Positions 43,145 through 51,766 of a DNA stretch of 64,000 nt are shown here, one piece after another. Position 1 is the first letter of the stretch. Each line of letters starts with the position of its first letter. The notes below the pieces were generated by a model. The model ran no database searches, was not told the DNA's origin, and saw only the letters and a list, made by a program, of their open reading frames with translations. A program made the translations under genes and the position numbers. This stretch comes from an uncultured Clostridia bacterium. GTDB taxonomy: Bacteria > Bacillota > Clostridia > Christensenellales > Aristaeellaceae. The DNA lies in contig CAKUFA010000010.1 of assembly GCA_934647165.1 (NCBI GenBank), positions 10,971-74,970 of the forward strand, read 5' to 3'.

Positions 43145-44560
43145 ATGCAAGCTTTCATGGACAAGGACTTTCTGCTGAACACCTCTACCGCGCGCACGCT
43201 GTATCATGACGTGGCTGCCAAGTGCCCCATCATTGACTATCACTGCCACATCAGCCCCAAGGAAATCTGGGAAGATCTGCGGTATGAAAACATCACGCAG
43301 GTTTGGCTGGGCGGTGACCACTACAAGTGGCGGCTGATGCGTTGTGCCGGCGTTCCGGAAAAATACATCACCGGTGATGCCAGTGATTATGAAAAATTCT
43401 GCAAATGGGCTGAGGTGCTCGGTAAGGCCATCGGCAATCCCCTGTATCATTGGAGCCACCTTGAACTGCGCAATTTCTTCGGCTATCAGGGTGCGCTGAG
43501 CGCCAAAACCGCCGATGAAGTGTGGAACCTGTGCAATGAGAAGCTCCGTAGTGCCGGCTACAGCGTCCGCGGTCTGATCAACATGAGCAACGTGGAAACC
43601 ATCTGCACCACCGATGATCCCGTGGATACGCTCGAATGGCATCAGAAGCTGGCTGCCGATAAGACTTTCAAGACTGCCGTGCTGCCCGCCTGGCGTCCTG
43701 ACAAAGCCATGAACCTGGAAAAGCCCGAATACCTCGACTATCTGGCCAAGCTGGAAGCCGCAGCAGAAATGAAGATTGCCTCCTTCGCTGATTTGAAGCA
43801 AGCGCTCGCCATCCGCATGGACTACTTTGCCAAGAATAACTGCTGCCTGAGCGACCATGCGCTGAACTACGTGATGTATGCCCCCGCCACGGACGCCGAA
43901 GTGGAAGCCGTGTTCCACAAGCGACTGAACGGCGGCACGATTTCTGCTGACGAGCAGGCTGTGTTCAAAACCGCTTTCATGCTCTTTGTCGCCCGCAAAT
44001 ATCGTGAAATGGACTGGACAATGCAGATGCACTATGGTTGCCGCCGGGACAACAATCCCACGCAGTACAGCAAATTGGGTCCGGATACCGGATATGACTG
44101 CATTGACAATTACGCTCCTTCCGCCCAGACCGCGGCTTTCCTTGGCGCGCTGGAAAGCGAAGGCAACCTTCCCCGCACCATCCTGTACAGCCTGAATCCC
44201 AACGACAACCAGGCTATTGACACCATCTGCGGATGCTTCCAGAATGATGAAGCGGTGAGCAAGGTGCAGCATGGCTCTGCCTGGTGGTTCAACGACCATT
44301 TCCAGGGGATGACCGAACAGCTGACCAGCTTGGCTAACTTGGGTTACCTGGCCGGGTTTGTTGGCATGTTGACGGATAGCCGCAGTTTCCTGAGCTATCC
44401 CCGGCATGAATATTTCCGCCGCATTTTGTGCCGCCTGCTGGGACAGTGGGTGGAGGATGGCATGTTCCCCAATGACATGGAACTGCTCAGCGAGATTGTA
44501 CGCGGCGTCAGCTACGAGAACGCGAAAAAATACTTCCATTTTGCCTCGAAAAACTTCTAA
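43145..44560 (+). CDS. uxaC: Glucuronate/galacturonate isomerase
   Basis: UxaC isomerises D-glucuronate to fructuronate and D-galacturonate to tagaturonate, the first step of the pathway. The 471-residue amidohydrolase-fold enzyme matches the family throughout: FMDKDFLLNTSTARTLYHD, YHCHISPKEIW, NMSNVETICTTDDPVDTLEWH, AWRPDKAMNL and the C-terminal GMLTDSRSFLSYPRHEYFRR. AAAGGAG lies upstream. It follows the LacI gene by 61 bases and is probably co-transcribed. Confidence 0.97.
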   Translation: MQAFMDKDFLLNTSTARTLYHDVAAKCPIIDYHCHISPKEIWEDLRYENITQVWLGGDHYKWRLMRCAGVPEKYITGDASDYEKFCKWAEVLGKAIGNPLYHWSHLELRNFFGYQGALSAKTADEVWNLCNEKLRSAGYSVRGLINMSNVETICTTDDPVDTLEWHQKLAADKTFKTAVLPAWRPDKAMNLEKPEYLDYLAKLEAAAEMKIASFADLKQALAIRMDYFAKNNCCLSDHALNYVMYAPATDAEVEAVFHKRLNGGTISADEQAVFKTAFMLFVARKYREMDWTMQMHYGCRRDNNPTQYSKLGPDTGYDCIDNYAPSAQTAAFLGALESEGNLPRTILYSLNPNDNQAIDTICGCFQNDEAVSKVQHGSAWWFNDHFQGMTEQLTSLANLGYLAGFVGMLTDSRSFLSYPRHEYFRRILCRLLGQWVEDGMFPNDMELLSEIVRGVSYENAKKYFHFASKNF

Positions 44561-44622
44561 GCCTGCTGCCTGGCAGCGCAAAGGAAGCTGTTCCTCAAGA
44601 AGGTATTCATAAGATTCACAAA

Positions 44623-44653
44623 GCCAAGCTGTATTTTACAGCTTGGCCTTTAT
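44623..44653 (+). terminator. Terminator after uxaC
   Basis: GCCAAGCTGTA (44623-44633) pairs with TACAGCTTGGC (44637-44647), 3-base loop, followed by CTTTATT. The rest of 44561-44758 holds no supported feature. Confidence 0.8.
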
Positions 44654-44758
44654 TATTCTGTATGACCGGTTTCCGTATGCCATCCACCTATATTGGATAT
44701 GTCCAGGAGATAACTTCAACGGAACGCTTTCATCTCGCTTTTTTCTTTGGGAATGCTC

Positions 44759-45652
44759 TTATTCCATGCTCATCAACGTTTCGTCAATGGCTACAGCAAG
44801 ATATGGAATTCCCCGCAGCACCTCTTCCAGCGTGTTCAGGTTACAGCCGCATTCAATGAGCACACATTTCGACGCAATATGTTGATTGAAACGGCCTGTT
44901 TTTATTTTTACATCCCGGCAGAGCCGCTCATGTTGTTTGTTCAGGTTGTCTGTAATCGCCTGGGCAATGCGCAGGTTTGCCTGCCAATCCGGCTTTACGG
45001 CATAACCGTTTCCCGTCTGCCCGGTTCCTTTTCCGATGAGCACCATAAAACGTGCTACATTCTCCCCGGCGATGGCCACTGTCCTTGTAACCCCTGCCGT
45101 AGCAGCAAAAGCGTCCCGATGCAAATCAATATACAGGTCATACTGTTCTCCGCTTTGCTGCCGCGCTTCCAGCATGCCCAACGAACGCTTATATGCTGTG
45201 CCAAGGTCTGGCGGTTCAAAGGCTGTTTCATCCTGCACAACCGTATAACCCAAGGCCGTCAGTTGTGCTGCCAGCGCCCGCCCCACAGCCACCACATTGG
45301 CGCTGTTATCCTTTGTACGCCATTTTTCCGTTGCGGCATATGGCGCGCTTTCTACTTGCGCAAACGCCTCCCATGTGTGAGAATGATAGATAAGGATCCT
45401 CTTTTCTGCCCGGGGAGATGGCGTTGCATGAATGATCTCCATCTGAAATTCGGGATTTGTCGCCGCTTCGGTCGTTATGGCCGCATCAGACGTCGGCATT
45501 TCAGCCACTTCCTCATCCCTAAAAACGCCGCCGGAGAAGACCGCCACCGCCGGTTCTTCTCTGTGCTCTGCCGGTTGAGCGCCAGTACCCAATAGAAAAA
45601 ACACTGCGCTCATCATCGCCAGCAGAAAGAGGCGTCTGAATCCCTGCTTCAT
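44759..45652 (-). CDS. spoIIP: Stage II sporulation protein P
   Basis: SpoIIP is a peptidoglycan amidase/endopeptidase that acts with SpoIID and SpoIIM to drive engulfment of the forespore. The 297 residues have an N-terminal membrane anchor (about 7-24), a low-complexity linker (25-80) and the catalytic domain with LIYHSHTWEAF (His90, His92), GYTVVQDETAF, DLYIDLHRDA and VLIECGCNLNTLEE. The chosen ATG (45652) starts the anchor. It follows gpr by 60 bases, a common clostridial pair. Confidence 0.93.
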   Translation of the reverse strand: MKQGFRRLFLLAMMSAVFFLLGTGAQPAEHREEPAVAVFSGGVFRDEEVAEMPTSDAAITTEAATNPEFQMEIIHATPSPRAEKRILIYHSHTWEAFAQVESAPYAATEKWRTKDNSANVVAVGRALAAQLTALGYTVVQDETAFEPPDLGTAYKRSLGMLEARQQSGEQYDLYIDLHRDAFAATAGVTRTVAIAGENVARFMVLIGKGTGQTGNGYAVKPDWQANLRIAQAITDNLNKQHERLCRDVKIKTGRFNQHIASKCVLIECGCNLNTLEEVLRGIPYLAVAIDETLMSME

Positions 45653-45712
45653 CTTTGCACCGCCCTCTCTTTCCCTGCACTGCAATGATATGCACATACG
45701 TGCTTTGTCATG

Positions 45713-46600
45713 TCAGTGCAGGCAGTGGCTGAGTTCTTCCATAGAGAAAGCTGGCTGAAGCGCCGCATTAATCGCAAGTGCCAACATGTCCGCAAGATTT
45801 TGCACGGTTTCATCCACTTCCCTTGGCGTCACGACCATTTCGCACTGCGACGCCTGTCCCGCAAGCTGTTTGGCCATACGTCCCGCCTCTTCCTCGTTGT
45901 TTTCCCCGGCGAGGATACATTCCAGCGCGTCCCGCACAATGGTCGATGTATACACCACCATAGGGATTCCTATGGCGATCACCGGCACATGCAGCGTTGT
46001 CTCCGTGATTCCCTGTCGATGATTGCCTACGCCGCTCCCCGGATGGATGCCGGCATCTGTCACCTGCACCGTTGTGCCAATGTGACTGGTTTCCATAGCA
46101 GCCAGCGCATCAATCACTATCACAGCCTCCGGGCGCAGCTTATCCGCAAGGCACGCTGCCATTTCTGCCGTTTCAATTCCCGTCACGCCCAGCACACCCG
46201 GCGATAGAGCGCACACGTTCCGCAGCGCCGTTTCATGCAAATGTCTCGTCACCATGATACCTTCCACAGTACGCGACCCCAGTGCATCCGCCGTCATGCG
46301 CCGGTTGCCCAGCCCCAGCACCAGTACATCACCACTTTGAGGTAAAAGGCGACGCAAGGTTTGCGCAATTTTTTCGGCAATGTCCATCCGTTCCTCCGGC
46401 GACAGGCGCGGCAGCTCTGGATGCATTAACGTCCAATAATCCCCTATGGGTTTGCCAAGGCGCTGTGCAGCCTGATTTGTGCGAACACGCACCAGCGTTG
46501 TTTCAAGCCCATGGCACGTTTCACGCTCCACGGTCACGCCTTTCATGTCGCATGGCAATCTCATCGCACGTTCCATCGCCAAATCCGTTCGAATGTTCAT
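45713..46600 (-). CDS. gpr: GPR spore protease
   Basis: GPR degrades small acid-soluble DNA-binding proteins during spore germination. The 295-residue zymogen begins MNIRTDLA, the conserved propeptide start whose cleavage activates it, and has [18 protein letters not shown] and [11 protein letters not shown]. Start codon ATG 46600 is preceded by GAGGGGG; an in-frame ATG lies 9 bases earlier. A sigma-G-like promoter lies just upstream. Confidence 0.94.
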   Translation of the reverse strand: MNIRTDLAMERAMRLPCDMKGVTVERETCHGLETTLVRVRTNQAAQRLGKPIGDYWTLMHPELPRLSPEERMDIAEKIAQTLRRLLPQSGDVLVLGLGNRRMTADALGSRTVEGIMVTRHLHETALRNVCALSPGVLGVTGIETAEMAACLADKLRPEAVIVIDALAAMETSHIGTTVQVTDAGIHPGSGVGNHRQGITETTLHVPVIAIGIPMVVYTSTIVRDALECILAGENNEEEAGRMAKQLAGQASQCEMVVTPREVDETVQNLADMLALAINAALQPAFSMEELSHCLH

Positions 46601-46625
46601 CAACCACATGCCCCCTCTTTTGTCC

Positions 46626-46655
46626 TAACATGCGCGAAAGAATCTATCGCTATGC
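46626..46655 (-). promoter_or_regulatory. Sigma-G/F-like promoter of gpr-spoIIP
   Basis: On the minus strand GCATA (46651-46655), an 18-base spacer and CATGTTA (46626-46632) match the Bacillus sigma-G pattern (GHATR, 18, CATnnTA). gpr is a known forespore gene, which supports the match. Confidence 0.62.
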
Positions 46656-46735
46656 ATGCGAAGATGCTAGCATATTGGCAGCAAATGTGTTATGATAGAT
46701 GCAGAAAGCAACCACAGAAAGGGGCATTTTTGCTC

Positions 46736-48325
46736 ATGAAAAGTAAGATTTGCGAAGGAAAAACCGCCCTTGGCATTGAGTTTGGCTCCACACGTATCAA
46801 AGCTGTATTGATTTCCGATGACCACAAAGTGCTTGCTTCCGGCAGTTTTGACTGGGAAAATCAGCTGGAAAACGGGCTGTGGACATACAGCATGGAACAG
46901 GTTTTGCAAGGCCTGCAAAGCTGCTATCGCGCACTGAAAGCCGATGTACTTGCACGCTATCAGGTACCGCTCACCCGTGTTGGCGTCATCGGCATAAGCG
47001 CCATGATGCACGGCTATCTCCCCTTTGATGAGCATGGAAAGCAACTGGCTGCTTTCCGCACTTGGCGCAACACCAGCACCGGTGCGGCGGCAACAGCATT
47101 GACGGAAATGATGCACTTCAATATTCCCCAGCGTTGGAGCCTTGCACACCTGTATCAGGCAATCCTGAACGATGAGCCGCATGTGAAGGACATTCGGTTT
47201 CTGACGACACTGGCAGGCTATGTGCACTGGCAACTGACCGGTGAAAAGGTGCTTGGCATAGGAGATGCTTCCGGCATGATGCCGGTGGACAGCGCCACAG
47301 CGAACTATAACGATCAAATGATCGAACGCTTTGATGCGCTTGTTGCCCCTAAAGGATATCCGTGGAAGCTGCGGCAGCTTCTTCCTCGCTGCTTGCGTGC
47401 CGGTGAACAGGCAGGCTTTCTGACCCGCGAAGGCGCCTTGCTGCTAGATCCGAGCGGTGAAACGCAATCCGGTATCCCTTTCTGCCCTCCGGAAGGCGAT
47501 GCGGGCACCGGCATGGTCGCCACAAACAGCATTGCCCAGCGAACCGGCAATGTATCTGCTGGTACTTCCATTTTCGCCATGGTCGTGCTGGAAAAACCCC
47601 TTTCCAAAGTTTACCCTGAGATTGATATGGTAACAACGCCAACCGGCAGCCCTGTTGCCATGGTGCATTGCAATTCCTGCACGTCTGACTTGAATGCATG
47701 GGTTGGGTTATTCCGCCAGTTTGCCGAACGCGCAGGGATGTCGTTGACACCGGATGCACTCTACGGCCTGTTATTCCGTGAAGCCATGGCCGCCGAACGC
47801 GACTGCAACGGCATTATCGCCTTCAATTATTACGCAGGAGAACCGGTCACCGGTCTTGCAGAAGGTTGCCCGCTGATGCTCCGTCAGCCGGATGCAAGCT
47901 TTACCCTTGGCAACTTCATGCGAGCCAACCTCAACAGCGCCGTTGCCACGCTGGCCATTGGCATGGACATTCTCCATCAAGAGCAAGTGAAAATCGACTG
48001 TATTTTTGGCCACGGCGGCCTGTTCAAAACGCCAAAGGTCGGCCAAAGCATCTTGGCCGCGGCAATCAACGCACCCGTTACAGTGATGGAAACAGCAGGC
48101 GAAGGCGGTGCATGGGGTATCGCGCTGCTGGCCATGTTCAGCATGCAGCGTAAAGACGGCGAGTCACTGGAGGAGTATCTTGACCGTGCTGTGTTCACAA
48201 GCATGCCTGCTGTACGGCTTGCACCAGAAGAGGCGGACATCCTCGGTTTCCGCGCATGGCTGCAAAAATATCGTGCATGCCTGCCGGTGGAACAGGCGGC
48301 AGCAGACTGTCTGTCATCGTTTTAA
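46736..48325 (+). CDS. FGGY-family carbohydrate kinase
   Basis: A 529-residue sugar kinase of the ASKHA fold. It has the N-terminal phosphate loop [28 protein letters not shown] (substrate-binding region), [22 protein letters not shown] and [21 protein letters not shown] (adenosine motif). It is closest in style to xylulokinase-like proteins often called ATPase in Clostridia. No sugar isomerase or epimerase is adjacent, so the substrate (a pentulose or hexulose) is open. ATG 46736 has GAAAGGGG upstream; the longer open frame to 46511 crosses the gpr start on the other strand and is rejected. Confidence 0.88.
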   Translation: MKSKICEGKTALGIEFGSTRIKAVLISDDHKVLASGSFDWENQLENGLWTYSMEQVLQGLQSCYRALKADVLARYQVPLTRVGVIGISAMMHGYLPFDEHGKQLAAFRTWRNTSTGAAATALTEMMHFNIPQRWSLAHLYQAILNDEPHVKDIRFLTTLAGYVHWQLTGEKVLGIGDASGMMPVDSATANYNDQMIERFDALVAPKGYPWKLRQLLPRCLRAGEQAGFLTREGALLLDPSGETQSGIPFCPPEGDAGTGMVATNSIAQRTGNVSAGTSIFAMVVLEKPLSKVYPEIDMVTTPTGSPVAMVHCNSCTSDLNAWVGLFRQFAERAGMSLTPDALYGLLFREAMAAERDCNGIIAFNYYAGEPVTGLAEGCPLMLRQPDASFTLGNFMRANLNSAVATLAIGMDILHQEQVKIDCIFGHGGLFKTPKVGQSILAAAINAPVTVMETAGEGGAWGIALLAMFSMQRKDGESLEEYLDRAVFTSMPAVRLAPEEADILGFRAWLQKYRACLPVEQAAADCLSSF

Positions 48326-48344
48326 TCGCCGGAGAAGCGCATAA

Positions 48345-48383
48345 AAACAGTCCCCAGCAGGAAGATGGCTTCCTGCTGGGGAC
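48345..48383 (-). terminator. Terminator of the antiporter-PII operon, perhaps bidirectional
   Basis: GTCCCCAGCAGGAAG (48350-48364) pairs perfectly with CTTCCTGCTGGGGAC (48369-48383), 4-base loop. On the minus strand it ends TGTTTTT. On the plus strand it follows the FGGY kinase stop by 24 bases without a T-run. Confidence 0.82.
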
Positions 48384-48528
48384 TTGCAGTATATCTTGGC
48401 AAATCGGAGCGGACATTTCTCACAAAGAGATGCTCCTGTCAGTGCAACTACCATTCCGGCATCCGTATGGAATGCATGAAGCAGCGCGTCAGGGAACTGA
48501 CATGCGGCACCTCACTATATCAGCAAAA

Positions 48529-49737
48529 TCATGCAGCGGTTGCTTTGGCAGCAGCTTTTTTCACTTCAGGCTTGATTTCTCCAGCCTTGGTCAACGCAAT
48601 CTTGGTAATCACAGGGCCTGTCAGCTCATAAATCAGCGTACCGGCCAGAACCACCGCATTGATCACCGTGCCATACTCAGGCAACGCTGTCATGGACATA
48701 CGCGCCATACCAATCGCCACGCCAGCCTGAGGGATCAGCGTCCACCCCAGGTATTTGACGATATTCTTATCACACTTTTCCACCACCGCACCGATGGTTG
48801 CGCCAAGTGCCTTACCCACCGCACGCGCAAACACATAGGCAACACCCACCATGCCGACAGTCGGCAGCACGGACAAATCAAGGTTTGCGCCGCTGAGCAC
48901 AAAGAAAAGCAGGAACAAAGGCGGTGTAAAGCGGTCGCACTGCTCAAGCATGGCTGCGCTCTGTGTGGAGTTGCACAGGTTGACCATCGTTGCGCCCACC
49001 ATCATGCACACAAGCAGCGAGCTCAGCCCCCACATGCTGCTCAAGCCAACCGCTGCAAACACCATCATAATGGTCAGCGACAGCTTGTTGCCGCGAGAGT
49101 GGAAGAAGCGAAGCACATACACCAGGATCAATCCCAGCACAACGCCCAATGCCAGCGAACCGACAATTTCAATCAGCGGCTTAATCACGAGAGTCATTAC
49201 AGTCAGCACTTCGCCGCGTTCAATGGTGCGGGCGAGCGCCATCATCACTGCATATAGGATCAGACCCAAAGCATCATCCATGGCCACCACCGGCAGCAGC
49301 ATCTTGCTCACCGGGCCGTTTGCCTTATACTGCCGGATGACCATCAGTGTAGCAGCAGGAGCCGTTGCCGCAGCGATTGCGCCCAATGCAAGGCACAGCG
49401 GCATGGGCTGCCCCACCAGGCACAGCACGGCAAACACGCACAGTGATGCCACGCAGCCCTCGAAAATCGTGATAATGATGGGCTTGATGCCAATCTCCTT
49501 GAGATAGGAAAGTTTGAACTCACTGCCGATCGAATAGGCAATGAAGCCAAGCGCCACATCGGAAATGATGGCAAGTTCCGCATTCATATCCGTGGTCAGC
49601 GCATTGAGGCAGAACGGCCCCACCACCAAACCGGCAATCAGATATGCGGTCACATTCGGCAAATGGATATATCGAATCAGGCGGCTGAATAACAGCCCCA
49701 TGGCAAAAGCAATGGCCAACGCCAACAACACGTTCAC
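48529..49737 (-). CDS. CPA2-type cation:proton antiporter
   Basis: A 402-residue membrane protein with about 12-13 helices, of the Kef/NapA-like CPA2 family. The ion-binding helix contains VVAMDDALGLILYAV, with adjacent aspartates typical of electrogenic exchangers. Early APAATLMVIRQYKANGPVS and the discontinuous helix region fit the fold. It has no C-terminal RCK/TrkA domain. Regulation probably comes from the PII-like gene that overlaps it by 4 bases. The C-terminus is a Lys/Ala-rich tail. Na+ or K+ exchange for pH and osmotic balance is the expected role. Confidence 0.9.
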   Translation of the reverse strand: MNVLLALAIAFAMGLLFSRLIRYIHLPNVTAYLIAGLVVGPFCLNALTTDMNAELAIISDVALGFIAYSIGSEFKLSYLKEIGIKPIIITIFEGCVASLCVFAVLCLVGQPMPLCLALGAIAAATAPAATLMVIRQYKANGPVSKMLLPVVAMDDALGLILYAVMMALARTIERGEVLTVMTLVIKPLIEIVGSLALGVVLGLILVYVLRFFHSRGNKLSLTIMMVFAAVGLSSMWGLSSLLVCMMVGATMVNLCNSTQSAAMLEQCDRFTPPLFLLFFVLSGANLDLSVLPTVGMVGVAYVFARAVGKALGATIGAVVEKCDKNIVKYLGWTLIPQAGVAIGMARMSMTALPEYGTVINAVVLAGTLIYELTGPVITKIALTKAGEIKPEVKKAAAKATAA

Positions 49738-50078
49738 TTCTTGTTCACACCTCCCACAAAGGATACAGGCAACGCAAATGCAATCCCGGTATCAGGATGA
49801 TCCAGTCCACCGGTTTTTTCATTGATAATGCGCATGAGCTTATCCCGTTTATCATCCTCAATGAGGGTAAACAACGTCTTGGACGTTTTACGTTCCGGGC
49901 TGTAGAAATGGCGCAGCAGACCCAGCATGGGCATGTCAACGTTATCGTCATTTTCCAGCACGCGCATCATGCCGGTGCTGTTGAGAATGGTCGCACCGCT
50001 GAAGCCCTGTGCAAGCATTTCTTCCAAAATGGGTTCCAGGCACTCTTCGCGATTAAGCACGAGCACGAAAAACTGCAT
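49734..50078 (-). CDS. PII-like regulatory protein
   Basis: A 114-residue protein with a ferredoxin-like beta-alpha-beta pattern of the PII/CutA superfamily: MQFFVLVLNREECLEPILEE, GATILNSTGMMRVL, a T-loop-like stretch (about 45-68), TLFTLIEDDKRDKLMRIINE, and FALPVSFVGGV. Classical PII uridylylation tyrosine and Walker-like motifs are not seen. PII-like proteins paired with transporters bind nucleotides and gate the partner. The 4-base overlap with the antiporter gene makes that the likely target. GGGAGG lies upstream of ATG 50078. Confidence 0.72.
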   Translation of the reverse strand: MQFFVLVLNREECLEPILEEMLAQGFSGATILNSTGMMRVLENDDNVDMPMLGLLRHFYSPERKTSKTLFTLIEDDKRDKLMRIINEKTGGLDHPDTGIAFALPVSFVGGVNKK

Positions 50079-50119
50079 GATAAAACCTCCCCTATTCGGC
50101 AATTTTCTACCGTTAGGTG

Positions 50120-50147
50120 ATTGTATCACTTTTCCCGTGTTTGTCAA
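50120..50147 (-). promoter_or_regulatory. Sigma-A promoter of the PII-like/antiporter operon
   Basis: On the minus strand TTGACA (50142-50147), a 16-base spacer and TACAAT (50120-50125); start near 50113, 35 bases before the ATG. Confidence 0.75.
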
Positions 50148-50277
50148 TCGCTTTCGCAGTAAATTTCTCATGATTTTCTCATGATTTCTTCCGCCCTTTC
50201 TCAAGCAATGCGGGCAGGGCTGTGCTATGATATCCTTGTCAGCCGGGAAGCCCGGCAAGATGAAAGGAGAAGAGCCT

Positions 50278-50985
50278 ATGGCAAGCTACACCATCGAAGA
50301 TATCGAACTCATTCGCCGCAAGAGCGGAATCAGCTATCAGGAAGCCGTCGCACTGCTGGATTATCACAACGGCAACGTGGCGCGCGCGTTGATTGACCTG
50401 GAACGCAACGGCCGCATCAAGCCGGAGGAGGAGCAGCGTGCTTCCGATACTTCCACGCAGCGTCACCGCGGCAAAAACGGATTATCCAGCCTCGTCAGCC
50501 GGTTGTATCACTTCCGCCTGAAGGTTCAAAAAGGCAATATTATCATTCTTAATCTATCGATGCTTTTTGCCCTGCTCTCTGTGCTTATCAGTCCCCATTT
50601 AACCATTATTGCCATCATCGTTTCACTGATCCTCGGCTATCGCATTTCCTTTAACCGAAACGATCCGGACTTTGCAGGCGATAATCTGGAACGAATGGTG
50701 CGTTCCGCCGCACAGAACGTGAAATCTTCCGTCAGCGGCTTTGCGCACAGCTTCTCCGATCAACAGGAAAAGACAGAAGAGAAACCCGCTGCCGATTCAA
50801 AAGAGGAGAAAGCGACCGATGATCGCAGCTTTTATCAAAGCAACCCTGCCGCCACCACCTACCATGCCGCTTACACAGCTGCATCCGCCCCTACGCTGCA
50901 AGTGCCCGTGCAGGTGGAAAGCCAGGACGGCAGTGTGAAAGTGGAAAAGGATAAGGACGGCTTCACCAATGCATCCATCGAATAA
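50278..50985 (+). CDS. DUF4342 protein with UBA-like N-terminus
   Basis: A 235-residue protein. Residues 1-45 (IEDIELIRRKSGISYQEAVALL, then NGNVARALIDLERNG) form a UBA/TS-N-like three-helix domain. A membrane-associating DUF4342-type segment follows (about 78-125, with two hydrophobic stretches LSMLFALLSVLIS and IIAIIVSLILGY). The last 100 residues are charged and low-complexity. Function unknown. GAAAGGAG precedes ATG 50278. It lies 95 bases before a two-component system; this order recurs in Clostridia as far as I recall. Confidence 0.78.
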   Translation: MASYTIEDIELIRRKSGISYQEAVALLDYHNGNVARALIDLERNGRIKPEEEQRASDTSTQRHRGKNGLSSLVSRLYHFRLKVQKGNIIILNLSMLFALLSVLISPHLTIIAIIVSLILGYRISFNRNDPDFAGDNLERMVRSAAQNVKSSVSGFAHSFSDQQEKTEEKPAADSKEEKATDDRSFYQSNPAATTYHAAYTAASAPTLQVPVQVESQDGSVKVEKDKDGFTNASIE

Positions 50986-50993
50986 TTTGCCCC

Positions 50994-51023
50994 AAGGGAA
51001 AGTAACACGTGTTGCTTTCCCTT
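50994..51023 (+). terminator. Hairpin after the DUF4342 gene
   Basis: A 30-base near-perfect palindrome (AAGGGAAAG...CTTTCCCTT) immediately after the stop codon, followed by a pyrimidine-rich tract with TTTT. Probable terminator. Confidence 0.6.
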
Positions 51024-51079
51024 CCTTCCGTTTTGTGATATACTGAATGCACCCTGCCAAAAGGAGTGTGTCCCCTGCC

Positions 51080-51766
51080 ATGAGTCGAATCCTAATTGTT
51101 GAGGATGAAAAAAAGATTGCACGTTTTCTGGAGCTGGAGCTGACCCATGAAGGCTACGAAGTGGAAACAGCCGCCGATGGGCGGACGGGGCTGGAAAAAG
51201 CGCTGCAATGGAAGCCGGATCTGATGATCCTTGATCTGATGCTGCCCGAGCTCAGCGGCATTGAGGTCTGCCGCCGATTGCGCCACGAAAGCGATCTGCC
51301 CATTATCATGCTCACCGCCAAGGACGATGTTTCCGACAAAGTAATGGGGCTCGATATGGGCGCAGATGATTACATGACCAAGCCCTTTGCTATTGAAGAG
51401 CTGCTGGCACGCATTCGCGTGGGATTAAAAAAGCGCCGCTATGCCGCGCCTGATGTTCCCGCCACGCTCACAGCGGGAGCCCTACGCCTTGACCCCGGCA
51501 GTTATGCCGTTACATGGGACGGTGCCCCCATTGCCCTCACAAAAAAAGAATTCGACCTGCTGCACTATCTGATGGCACACCAGGGGCAAGCCGTCACCCG
51601 CGACCAGCTGCTCAGCGATGTGTGGGGTTATGATTACATGGGCGACACGAACATCGTGGATGTGTACATCCGATATCTCCGCCACAAAATCGACGAGCCC
51701 TTTAGCGTGAAAACCATCCACACCATCCGCGCTGTGGGCTATATGTTCAGCTATGCAGAACCATGA
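51080..51766 (+). CDS. OmpR-family response regulator
   Basis: A 228-residue two-component regulator. The receiver domain (1-120) begins SRILIVEDEKKIARF with the phosphorylated aspartate at residue 52 (LDLMLPELSG) and the conserved Lys in TKPFAIEELLARI. The winged helix (about 130-228) ends VDVYIRYLRHKIDEPF and TIRAVGYMF, as in PhoB/OmpR. AAAGGAG precedes ATG 51080. The downstream kinase starts 14 bases inside this gene. Confidence 0.95.
   Translation: MSRILIVEDEKKIARFLELELTHEGYEVETAADGRTGLEKALQWKPDLMILDLMLPELSGIEVCRRLRHESDLPIIMLTAKDDVSDKVMGLDMGADDYMTKPFAIEELLARIRVGLKKRRYAAPDVPATLTAGALRLDPGSYAVTWDGAPIALTKKEFDLLHYLMAHQGQAVTRDQLLSDVWGYDYMGDTNIVDVYIRYLRHKIDEPFSVKTIHTIRAVGYMFSYAEP

Noticed and set aside
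43046..44581. Minus-strand frame of 511 codons opposite uxaC
   Set aside because: Shadow of a well-identified enzyme; no start signal.
46675..46696. TTGGCA and TATGAT as promoter of the FGGY kinase
   Set aside because: The boxes are only 10 bases apart, too close for sigma-A.
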